Source: CAZTVF01 sp964616985
Lineage (GTDB): Bacteria > Planctomycetota > Phycisphaerae > SM23-33
Assembly: GCA_964616985.1 (NCBI GenBank)
Contig: CAZTVF010000129.1
Location: 1-13,679 of the forward strand
Direction of reading: 5' to 3'
Length of the DNA: 13,679 bases
Below are positions 1 through 7,694 of this stretch, in pieces. A program made the position numbers and the translations under genes. Numbering within the stretch: the stretch's first letter is position 1; every line of letters begins with the position of its first letter. Below the pieces are notes generated by a model. That model was not told where the DNA came from, made no database searches, and saw only the letters and a list, made by a program, of their open reading frames with translations.

Positions 1-1957
<1,957 letters not shown>

Positions 1958-2419
1958 ACACTTGTCCTTGGCCCGCTGGCCTCCGAACAAATGCGCCAAT
2001 GCCATTGATCTTTTTCTTCGGCGCTTTCGAGATTCATTTGTGAAATCTCGCAGCAATTCGCTATCTCTATGAACTTTTCAAAGAGCCGTTCTTACTTCCG
2101 CACCGGGCGGGCCATATCCGCCAACCCGGCTTGCCTTCCCTTCGCTCCGGTCGCTTTCGCTTCCATCGCGTCGGGTCGTTACTTTTACTCTAAGCCCCGC
2201 AGGGCTTCAAGTCTTTTATGTTCTTTTTTGTCAGAATTTTTTCGGACCTTCGCAAACCCCTTATTTTCAGGGCTTTTCGTTGCTTCCGGCGTCCTTTGCT
2301 TTCTCTTGGTCGCCCGTTGCGCCACTTACTTCTACGCCGCAGGGCCTTCGAGGTTCGTCGCCCGGCGTGATTCATCTTGCTTCGATCAATCTCACGAATT
2401 TACATCTGTAGCACCATCA
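1958..2419 (-). other. Transcribed spacer between tRNA-Ala and 23S rRNA
   Basis: About 460 nt separate the tRNA-Ala 3' end from the 23S 5' end. No tRNA, 5S or credible gene is visible; long plus-strand frames crossing it also run through the tRNAs and are not coding. It holds the hairpin plus boxA pair (2072-2129), which argues that it is pre-23S leader. The middle (about 2190-2290) is richer in A/T, with T runs on the plus strand. The gap is long enough for a separate 23S promoter, but I see no clear -35/-10 pair. Confidence 0.7.
2072..2087 (-). promoter_or_regulatory. boxA-like rRNA antitermination site of the pre-23S leader
   Basis: The minus strand reads GGCTCTTTGAAAAGTT, a close match to the rRNA boxA consensus (TGCTCTTTAACA in E. 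coli, with TTTGAAAA variants elsewhere). boxA in the nascent transcript recruits NusB-NusE and makes RNA polymerase resistant to Rho. It lies about 115 nt upstream of the 23S 5' end. A hairpin lies just before it in the direction of transcription (2103-2129; GGCGG pairs with CCGCC, with an outer CCG/CGG and a bulge), in the place where boxB sits in E. coli. The sequence match is direct; the function is inferred. Confidence 0.65.
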
Positions 2420-2492
2420 TGGAGACGAGCGGGATCGAACCGCCAACCCCTAGCTTGCAAAGCTAGTGCTCTCCCAATTGAGCTACGTCCCC
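2420..2492 (-). tRNA. tRNA-Ala (anticodon TGC)
   Basis: The minus strand folds into a 73-nt cloverleaf starting GGGGACGTAGCTCAATTGG. The anticodon stem CTAGC/GCTAG encloses loop TTTGCAA, giving anticodon TGC (plus positions 2457-2459). The acceptor stem GGGGACG/CGTCTCC contains G3-U70, the identity element for alanyl-tRNA synthetase. The T loop reads TTCGATC. The discriminator is A and no CCA follows, so CCA must be added after transcription. It is second after tRNA-Ile, the usual spacer pair of bacterial rrn operons, although no 16S is present. Confidence 0.97.
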
Positions 2493-2499
2493 GTTGGGA

Positions 2500-2520
2500 G
2501 CGTAGCCAATCGAGCTACGC
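2500..2520 (-). repeat. Hairpin just upstream of tRNA-Ala that echoes the tRNA's D-arm
   Basis: GCGTAGC and GCTACGC form a perfect 7-bp stem around a 7-nt loop, ending 7 nt before the 5' end of tRNA-Ala. The minus strand reads CGTAGCTCGATTGG, matching 13 of 14 bases of the tRNA's own CGTAGCTCAATTGG. It may be a partial tRNA duplication, a processing signal or both. Confidence 0.6.
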
Positions 2521-2603
2521 AGGCTTCGCTTCAGTTCCGCTACTTCCGGGGATTTCAGCCACCTCCGGCAGAGGCGGCGTATCGCACGTAGTGCGTCGTC
2601 GAC

Positions 2604-2677
2604 TGGGCCTGGTTAGAATCGAACTAACGACCTTGCCCTTATCAGGGGCACGCTCTAGCCAACTGAGCTACAGGCCC
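2604..2677 (-). tRNA. tRNA-Ile (anticodon GAT)
   Basis: The minus strand gives a 74-nt cloverleaf starting GGGCCTGTAGCTCAGTTGG. The anticodon stem TGCCC/GGGCA encloses loop CTGATAA, giving anticodon GAT (plus positions 2641-2643). The T loop is TTCGAAT and the acceptor stem is GGGCCTG/CAGGCCC. The discriminator is A, with no encoded CCA. It precedes tRNA-Ala by about 110 nt, in the standard Ile-Ala order before 23S. The sequence before it (2678-3077) contains no 16S rRNA. Confidence 0.97.
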
Positions 2678-2787
2678 GTTACAACTGGCACCAAGACCCA
2701 ATGCAACAAGCCCTGGTCTCTATGACCCGAAAAAATTCCTGGCTCTTACGATTTTCAAACATCGTGAAACGCTCTAGCAGCGTCCAC

Positions 2788-2812
2788 AAAAAAACCACCG
2801 TCGATTCGGTGG
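2788..2812 (-). terminator. Intrinsic terminator upstream of the tRNA-Ile/Ala/23S unit
   Basis: On the minus strand CCACCG, a 6-nt loop and CGGTGG are followed at once by seven T residues, a textbook Rho-independent terminator. It lies downstream of a good promoter (2971-2998) and about 110 nt before tRNA-Ile. It therefore either ends a short transcript or must be overcome for that promoter to reach the tRNAs and 23S. Confidence 0.8.
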
Positions 2813-2964
2813 CTTCCGCAGGCGGGGACGAATTTTCATTCGCCGCTATCCGGCCCAGAACCACCTCGATTCGACAGTACCCAGTATCGTCACGAAGCTG
2901 ATGCTCCTCGATTAGGGCACGTCCCCCAGACGGTGCTATACACGCTCCCGTCCAGTGACGTAGC
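2788..2964 (-). ncRNA. Candidate small structured RNA (or rrn leader), about 175 nt, unidentified
   Basis: This is the stretch between a predicted minus-strand start near 2964 and the terminator at 2788-2812. It has no convincing reading frame but can fold extensively. Near the 5' end GACGG/CCGTC lies inside ACGTC/GACGT. A long-range GGGGACG/CGTCCCC pairing competes with the outer helix and encloses GCCC/GGGC. A small hairpin GCGAAT-GAAA-ATTCGT has a GNRA loop. Size and rod-like shape would suit 6S RNA, but I cannot identify it. I looked for and did not find the signatures of SRP RNA, tmRNA, RNase P RNA or 5S rRNA. The alternative is an attenuated leader of the rRNA unit. Confidence 0.45.
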
Positions 2965-2970
2965 TTTTAT

Positions 2971-2998
2971 ATCCTATCAACCTCTGAACGATGGTCAA
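2971..2998 (-). promoter_or_regulatory. Sigma-70-type promoter upstream of the tRNA/23S unit
   Basis: On the minus strand TTGACC (2998-2993) is followed after 16 nt by TAGGAT (2976-2971), predicting a start near 2964. An A/T-rich block at about 3014-3030 lies at roughly -50 to -66 and could act as an UP-type element. It is the best promoter pair I see between the tRNAs and the divergent gene at 3078. The first terminator it meets is at 2788-2812. Confidence 0.6.
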
Positions 2999-3077
2999 CC
3001 CTCTTTCGACCAGTTTTAGAAAATTCTTAAGAACCTTTTGCTTGGATTCCAGCCTTCCCTTGGGTAAACAGAAAGCT

Positions 3078-4502
3078 ATGCCAAGCCAAAACTTGCCCCA
3101 AAAACTCCTCGATCTTGTCCAGCGCCACCTGCAGGCCATCCTCGCCACCGGCACGGCCGCGATCGGGCCTGATCCCTCCCCCATGTGGCTGTCCAGCCTG
3201 GATACCGACACCGGCCGCTACCCCGCCGACGATGCCCGCCCCGCCGATATCCCCAAACGCGTGTACCGAAACATCGACGCACCAAGGGGTTGCTCGCTTT
3301 ATTGGGACCAGCCGAGCCTCCTGGCCGCCCACGCCCTGTCCGCCGCCACCGGCCAAGGCTTATATGCTGATGCAGCAACAGCTTACATCGATGCATTCCT
3401 CGCCCGCTGCGTCGCGGCCAACGGCATCCTGCTCTGGGGCAATCACTACTACTGGGACGCCTTCGCGGGCGTCACCCGGCGCTTCCTCAGCAACGAGCCG
3501 CCCGCCGTCGTGGACCTGGCGACCGAGGATGGCCAACTGCACGAGGCCAGGCCGATCCCGCCGGCGTGGGAGCTGTTCTGGCGGGTCTCGCCGCAGGCCA
3601 CGGAGCGGGCCATCCGCGCCATCGCCGACGCCCACCTGTTCGACCCGGCCGCCGGGGGCTTCAACCGTCACGCCAACCGCGACCGCGGCCACGCGTTCAT
3701 CGAGTCCGGCGGCATCCTCGTCCAGGGCCTGTGCTGGCTGGCCGCCCGCACCGGCGACACGTCGCTGGCAGACCAGGCCGCGCGGATCGCGAACTTCAGT
3801 TGGAGCCAGCGGAATATGAACACGGGCCTGGTCCCGAACGACCGCACGGGCGGCCGCTGGGACGGCCTGGTTTCCACCACCGAGATCGGTCTGTGGGCGG
3901 GCTGCCTGCTGCGGGCCGGCGACCTCGTCGCCCGCCCGGAGTTCGCCGCCATGGCCGCCGGCGCGGTAGAGGCATTTCTCCGCTTCGGCTTCGACCAGGC
4001 CGCGGGCCAATACTTCGGCCGCGTGCAGATCGCCGACGGCGTTGCCGACCGCCGCCCCAAGAGCACCGTCTACCAGCCGGGCGAGCACACCGACCTGTGG
4101 GAGCCGCTGTTCCCCGCGCACGACTACCCGATGTGCCTGGCCCAGACATGCCTGGAACTGCACCGCCGCACCGGCCGCCCGGTCTTCGCCGAGGCGGTGG
4201 AACGGTTCATGACGATGATCCGCCGTTCGCTGCCGGCCCGCGGCGGGCGCGGGGGCTACGCCGAACACTACGGCCGCTGCCTGCACTTCGCCCTGTGCGT
4301 CGCCCGCGCGACCGGCTCGGGCGAGCATCGCCAGCTCGCCGACGACCTCGCCCGCGAGGCCATCGACACGCTCTGGGCCGGCAGAATGTTTCGCGGCCAT
4401 CCCGGCGAGAACCGCTACGACGCCGTCGACGGCGTGGGCTACCTGCTGCTGGCGTTGCTGGAACTGGAACTTGGCGGCGACACGGGCGCTGGCATCTGGT
4501 AG
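3078..4502 (+). CDS. (alpha/alpha)6-barrel / six-hairpin glycosidase-like protein
   Basis: The protein has 474 residues. ATG 3078 is preferred over an upstream ATG at 2991, because the intervening sequence overlaps the divergent promoter and its translation looks unlike the rest. No clear Shine-Dalgarno precedes either start. Repeated helical pairs with aromatic and acidic clusters, such as WGNHYYWDAF (about residues 120-129), a W-x-L-F-W segment and HTDLWEPL (about 337), suggest an (alpha/alpha)6 toroid. That fold is seen in N-acylglucosamine 2-epimerase-like, unsaturated glycuronyl hydrolase and polysaccharide lyase families. A role in polysaccharide or uronate metabolism is therefore likely, but I cannot name the reaction. 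There is no signal peptide, so it is probably cytoplasmic. It starts a four-gene same-strand run; the next start is 33 nt away. Confidence 0.75.
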   Translation: MPSQNLPQKLLDLVQRHLQAILATGTAAIGPDPSPMWLSSLDTDTGRYPADDARPADIPKRVYRNIDAPRGCSLYWDQPSLLAAHALSAATGQGLYADAATAYIDAFLARCVAANGILLWGNHYYWDAFAGVTRRFLSNEPPAVVDLATEDGQLHEARPIPPAWELFWRVSPQATERAIRAIADAHLFDPAAGGFNRHANRDRGHAFIESGGILVQGLCWLAARTGDTSLADQAARIANFSWSQRNMNTGLVPNDRTGGRWDGLVSTTEIGLWAGCLLRAGDLVARPEFAAMAAGAVEAFLRFGFDQAAGQYFGRVQIADGVADRRPKSTVYQPGEHTDLWEPLFPAHDYPMCLAQTCLELHRRTGRPVFAEAVERFMTMIRRSLPARGGRGGYAEHYGRCLHFALCVARATGSGEHRQLADDLAREAIDTLWAGRMFRGHPGENRYDAVDGVGYLLLALLELELGGDTGAGIW

Positions 4503-4535
4503 ACTCAGCCACGTTGGACAACGACGGGGAACACC

Positions 4536-4862
4536 TTGCTGCGATTAGATGCCAGCCAGATCGAACTGATAACCGGTAGCCAGAACCGCTGCCTTCTCGG
4601 TATAATCACAACAGATGAGACGGTCCTCCTGAAGTCTGCCGATTGGCAGTGTTGCGGGCATCAGGATTGGCTGCGGGATGATCGAACGATTGCGCCCAGA
4701 TTTGGTTTTGCCCTATTCGTCAGGAACGGGATGGTCGTAGTGCTATCGCGGGCCTCGACGCTGAATACGGAACAGGAAGATAACCTTCTTCCGCAGGCAA
4801 TGGTCAGGCAACTGCTCCCCCTTCTGCCATTGTGCGAGGGAGCCCAGATTTTCGGAACTTGA
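4536..4862 (+). CDS. Small protein of unknown function (lower-GC gene 1 of 2)
   Basis: The frame encodes 108 residues from a TTG start at 4536, with a weak purine stretch (CGGGGA) upstream. I do not recognise the family. The sequence alternates hydrophobic strands and charged loops (LGIITTDETVLL, FGFALFVRNGMVVVLSR), which suggests a small beta-rich domain, and its C-terminal third looks helical (VRQLLPLLPL). It has no signal peptide or membrane segment. Codon third positions are visibly less GC-rich than in the flanking genes (for example TTA, ATA, ACA, GAT), a sign of acquisition or relaxed selection. It sits 33 nt after the barrel protein and 12 nt before the next small gene, so co-transcription is likely. 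The start is uncertain. Confidence 0.6.
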   Translation: MLRLDASQIELITGSQNRCLLGIITTDETVLLKSADWQCCGHQDWLRDDRTIAPRFGFALFVRNGMVVVLSRASTLNTEQEDNLLPQAMVRQLLPLLPLCEGAQIFGT

Positions 4863-4874
4863 GACGAGGTAGCC

Positions 4875-5270
4875 ATGCTCCTAAGCCATGAAGAAGCGGT
4901 GAAAATCCTCGACACAAGTGAGGACTTCTCCCAACTTGCGCTGGCGGCGGCCTGCCTCGCAGAGGACCCTGACACCAAGCCCGAGGAACTCCTCCGTGCG
5001 CTGGATTACCCCGGATACATCGCCGAGCTCGCATCGATTGCTCTCCATAACATGACGGGTACTCCGCGCACGCCGACCAAAGGAATTGTCACATCTCGCC
5101 GCTTCTGGACGCAAAGGCTGCAGCCCAAGATCGGACGCCTGTTCCGCAACTGCCCGCAGGAGGACCAGGTTTCGCTCGTGGAACTGCTGGCGAGGTCCGC
5201 TGCGTTGGAGGACGACATGGCGTCGAAGGCAGATCCCTCCGCTGCGCCTGACCCTCACGCCGACCGATAG
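4875..5270 (+). CDS. Small helical protein of unknown function (lower-GC gene 2 of 2)
   Basis: The frame encodes 131 residues from an ATG preceded by GAGG at a suitable distance, one of the better ribosome binding sites in the window. I do not recognise the family. The N-terminal half is rich in short amphipathic helices (LSHEEAVKILD, LALAAACLAED, PEELLRALD), suggesting a small helical bundle. The C-terminal tail (about residues 115-131) is acidic and proline/alanine-rich and probably disordered. Third-position GC is below that of the URO-D gene 6 nt downstream. The tight spacing to both neighbours (12 nt and 6 nt) implies one transcript and possibly a joint function with the 108-residue protein. 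Confidence 0.65.
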   Translation: MLLSHEEAVKILDTSEDFSQLALAAACLAEDPDTKPEELLRALDYPGYIAELASIALHNMTGTPRTPTKGIVTSRRFWTQRLQPKIGRLFRNCPQEDQVSLVELLARSAALEDDMASKADPSAAPDPHADR

Positions 5271-5276
5271 CCCACG

Positions 5277-6311
5277 ATGACCCCTCGCCAACGCGTCCAA
5301 GCCGCCGTCGAATACCGCACGCCCGACCGTGTGCCGGTGCGGATTTTCCCTGCGCCGGGCGGGCTGCACGAACATGGGCAGAAGCTGGCCGACCTGATCA
5401 AGGCGTGCGGCCACGATTTCTTCGACCTCTCGGCCACGGCGGCGCCCCCGCCGCCGGCGGCGGAGGATCTCGACCCCGACGGCCGCTACCACGCCTTCCG
5501 CACCGACGAGTGGGGCACGCGGTGGGAGTACCGCATCTTCGGCGTGTGGGGCCACCCCATCGCCTGCCCGCTGAGCGATCTGTCGCGCCTGGGCGCCTAC
5601 CAGGCCCCTCCCCCGCCGCCGACGTCCGGGCCCGCCCTGGACGCCGCCCGCGACGCCGCCGCCACCCATAAGCAGACGTACTACTACCTCGGCTACGCGG
5701 GCATGCTGTTCGAGCGGCTGCACATGATCCGCGGCTACGAGGACTCGCTGGTCGACGTGGCGATGGACACGCCGGAGATCAACCGCATCGCCGACATCAT
5801 CCTCGCCCACCAGGCCGCGTGCGTGCAGCACGCCATCGCCATCGACGCCGACGCCGTCTCCTTCGGCGACGACTTCGGCACGCAGGAAGGGCCGCTGTTT
5901 TCGCCCGCGACGTGGCGGCGGTTCTTCGCCCCGCGGTACCGCACGCTCTTTGAGCCCCTCCGCCGCGCGGGCAAGAAGATATTCTTCCACTCCTGCGGCC
6001 GCCTGGGCTACGTGCTGGACGACCTCCGCGAACTGGGGGCCGACGTGATCTGGCCGCAGCTTCCAGCCTACGATCTGCCCGACCTCGCCCGCCGCTGCCG
6101 CGAGGGGCGCCTTGCGATCGAACTGCACCCCGACCGCGGCGACCTCATGCAGCATGGCACGCCCGCAGAGGTCCGCGAGCACGTCCTCCGCCTCGCCGAC
6201 ACCTTCGACATCGCCGACGGCGGCGCCATCCTCTACCTCGAAGTAGACCCCGGCTTCCCCTGGCCCAACGTCCAGGCGCTATTCGAGACGGTGATGGAGT
6301 TGCGGGGCTGA
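5277..6311 (+). CDS. Uroporphyrinogen decarboxylase (URO-D) superfamily protein, MtaA/CmuA-like
   Basis: At 344 residues this is the usual size for the superfamily. The start MTPRQRVQAAVEYRTPDRVPV matches the typical 'R-x-R-x-x-x-A-x-x-x-x-x-P-D-R-V-P' opening. The (beta/alpha)8 core includes DADAVSFGDDFGTQEGPL (strand-end acidic residues), FSPATWRRFFAPRYR and FFHSCG (H238, C240); HxCG is the zinc-ligand pattern of corrinoid-dependent methyltransferases such as MtaA and CmuA. The N-terminal arginine motif of true HemE is not evident, so methyl transfer or demethylation is more likely than haem synthesis. Such paralogues are abundant in planctomycetes, often near carbohydrate genes. The gene is last in a same-strand run and converges on the diguanylate cyclase, 42 nt away. 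No Shine-Dalgarno is visible. Confidence 0.88.
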   Translation: MTPRQRVQAAVEYRTPDRVPVRIFPAPGGLHEHGQKLADLIKACGHDFFDLSATAAPPPPAAEDLDPDGRYHAFRTDEWGTRWEYRIFGVWGHPIACPLSDLSRLGAYQAPPPPPTSGPALDAARDAAATHKQTYYYLGYAGMLFERLHMIRGYEDSLVDVAMDTPEINRIADIILAHQAACVQHAIAIDADAVSFGDDFGTQEGPLFSPATWRRFFAPRYRTLFEPLRRAGKKIFFHSCGRLGYVLDDLRELGADVIWPQLPAYDLPDLARRCREGRLAIELHPDRGDLMQHGTPAEVREHVLRLADTFDIADGGAILYLEVDPGFPWPNVQALFETVMELRG

Positions 6312-6353
6312 GTCTCCGCGGTCACTGGCGCTCCGCGCCGCTCCCACGGAAAC

Positions 6354-7451
6354 TTACCCCGATAGCACCTCCGCGTACGTTGTGGCACCGGCGCGGCGGC
6401 GGAGGGGGCCCGAGAGCGTGTGGAAGGGCACGACGCGGTCGCGGCCGGAGTCCTTGGCGACGAGGAGCGACCTGTCGGCGCAGCTGACAAGGACGCGGGG
6501 AGAAACGATCTCGGCGTCGCGCGGGTAGGTGGCAAGGCCGATCGAAACGGTGATGTGCATCTCGTGGCCGCCGAAGTTGAAGCGGCGGCGGAAGGTCTCA
6601 ACGCGGATGCGCTCAGCCAGCCGCAGGGCCTGCTCGCGGTCGGCCCGCGGCAACAGGATGCTGAACTCCTCGCCGCCGGTCCGCGCGACCACGTCCGACT
6701 CTCGCACCGACTCCCGCAGGATGTCAGCCAGTTCGCGCAGGACGCAGTCGCCGCTGGGGTGCCCGTAGAGGTCGTTCACCATCTTGAAGTGGTCCACGTC
6801 CAGCGTCAGCAGGCTCAGGGGCAGGTCGTAGCGTTTGGCCACCTTGAACTCGTGCTCCAGGGCCGGGGCGAACGACCGCACGTTCCGCAGGCCCGTCAGC
6901 GGGTCGGTGGCGGCGAGGTCCTGCAGGTGCGCGTTGTCGGCGCGAAGCTTGGCCAGAAGCTCGCGCTCGCGGTGCAGCGACTGCTCAAGTTCGGCCCGCG
7001 ACTGCGCCAGCGCGTCGTGCAGTCGCTTGATCCGCAGCAGCGCATTGAGGCGAGCGATCAGCTCGTTGGCCGAAAGGGATGTCGAGAGCACGTCGTCGGC
7101 CCCGCTGTCCAGCAGGCGGCATCGCTGCTCCTGGAGAGGGTTGTCGGCCACGATCACGACGGGCAGGAAGAGGCTCTCACTGACGCTGCGCAGCACCTCG
7201 GGCAGGTCCATCTCGATGGCCTGCACGACCGGCAGGTGCAGCAGCACCAGGTCGATGGCGTTGGCCCGCACCGCCTCCAGGACGACGATGGACTCGGCCG
7301 ACTCGATGGAATTCCACCGGGCGGCCGCCAGCCCCTCGGCCAGGGCCGGCCAGGCGCCCTGCCCCTGGTGCATCAGCAGGATCTGGCAGCGTTCGGTATG
7401 CGTCACGGATTGGCCCATTGGGCTCCATTGACAAGAATAACGGTCCGGCAT
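6354..7451 (-). CDS. Diguanylate cyclase with degenerate receiver domain
   Basis: The protein has 365 residues from ATG 7451; a second in-frame ATG at 7418 (residue 12) is an equally possible start. Residues about 21-140 have a CheY-like layout, but the phosphoacceptor position in the DLVLLxLP motif is His72 instead of Asp, and the usual conserved Lys is replaced in DDVLSTSLSANEL. It is thus probably a pseudo-receiver. Residues about 141-180 form a charged helical linker. The GGDEF domain starts at DPLTGL and has an intact active site GGEEF (259-263). Five residues before it is RESD (250-253), the I-site for feedback inhibition by cyclic di-GMP. It should make cyclic di-GMP from GTP in the cytoplasm, with input other than Asp phosphorylation. 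Confidence 0.95.
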   Translation of the reverse strand: MPDRYSCQWSPMGQSVTHTERCQILLMHQGQGAWPALAEGLAAARWNSIESAESIVVLEAVRANAIDLVLLHLPVVQAIEMDLPEVLRSVSESLFLPVVIVADNPLQEQRCRLLDSGADDVLSTSLSANELIARLNALLRIKRLHDALAQSRAELEQSLHRERELLAKLRADNAHLQDLAATDPLTGLRNVRSFAPALEHEFKVAKRYDLPLSLLTLDVDHFKMVNDLYGHPSGDCVLRELADILRESVRESDVVARTGGEEFSILLPRADREQALRLAERIRVETFRRRFNFGGHEMHITVSIGLATYPRDAEIVSPRVLVSCADRSLLVAKDSGRDRVVPFHTLSGPLRRRAGATTYAEVLSG

Positions 7452-7554
7452 AGCCGGCAGTCCAGCCGCGATCGCCGTGACCGTCCTTGGGTACAGTAAG
7501 ATTCCCAGCCCCGCGAAGCGAACCGCGGGCTCTCGCTTTTCGTCTCGCGGCCGT

Positions 7555-7560
7555 TATAAT
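7555..7560 (+). promoter_or_regulatory. Candidate -10 element for the GH10-like gene
   Basis: A perfect TATAAT stands out in very GC-rich sequence 135 nt before the ATG at 7695. The -35 region at 17-nt spacing (CTCGCT) is poor, so this may need an activator or may be chance. The predicted leader of about 130 nt contains a CCCGCC/GGCGGG hairpin at 7627-7644. Confidence 0.4.
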
Positions 7561-7694
7561 GTCGCTCGCCGAAAGATTCGGTGGCGGACAAGTGGCTGAT
7601 TCGCTAAAACAGTGACAGCGTCAGGCCCCGCCGGCGAGGGCGGGCACGCGGAGCGGTTTGGTCCCGGCGTATCCACAGCCCCCTGAGAGAAACG

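Noticed and set aside
2813..2964. 5S rRNA, SRP RNA, tmRNA or RNase P RNA
   Set aside because: The conserved cores of each (for example GGAAG-x-AGCA of SRP RNA, GAGGAAAGTCC of RNase P RNA and the CCGAAC region of 5S) are absent; only an unidentified structured RNA can be proposed.
6327..6339. GGCGC/GCGCC hairpin between the URO-D gene and the diguanylate cyclase as a terminator
   Set aside because: It is only 5 bp, with no T tract on either strand; short GC palindromes are expected in this composition.
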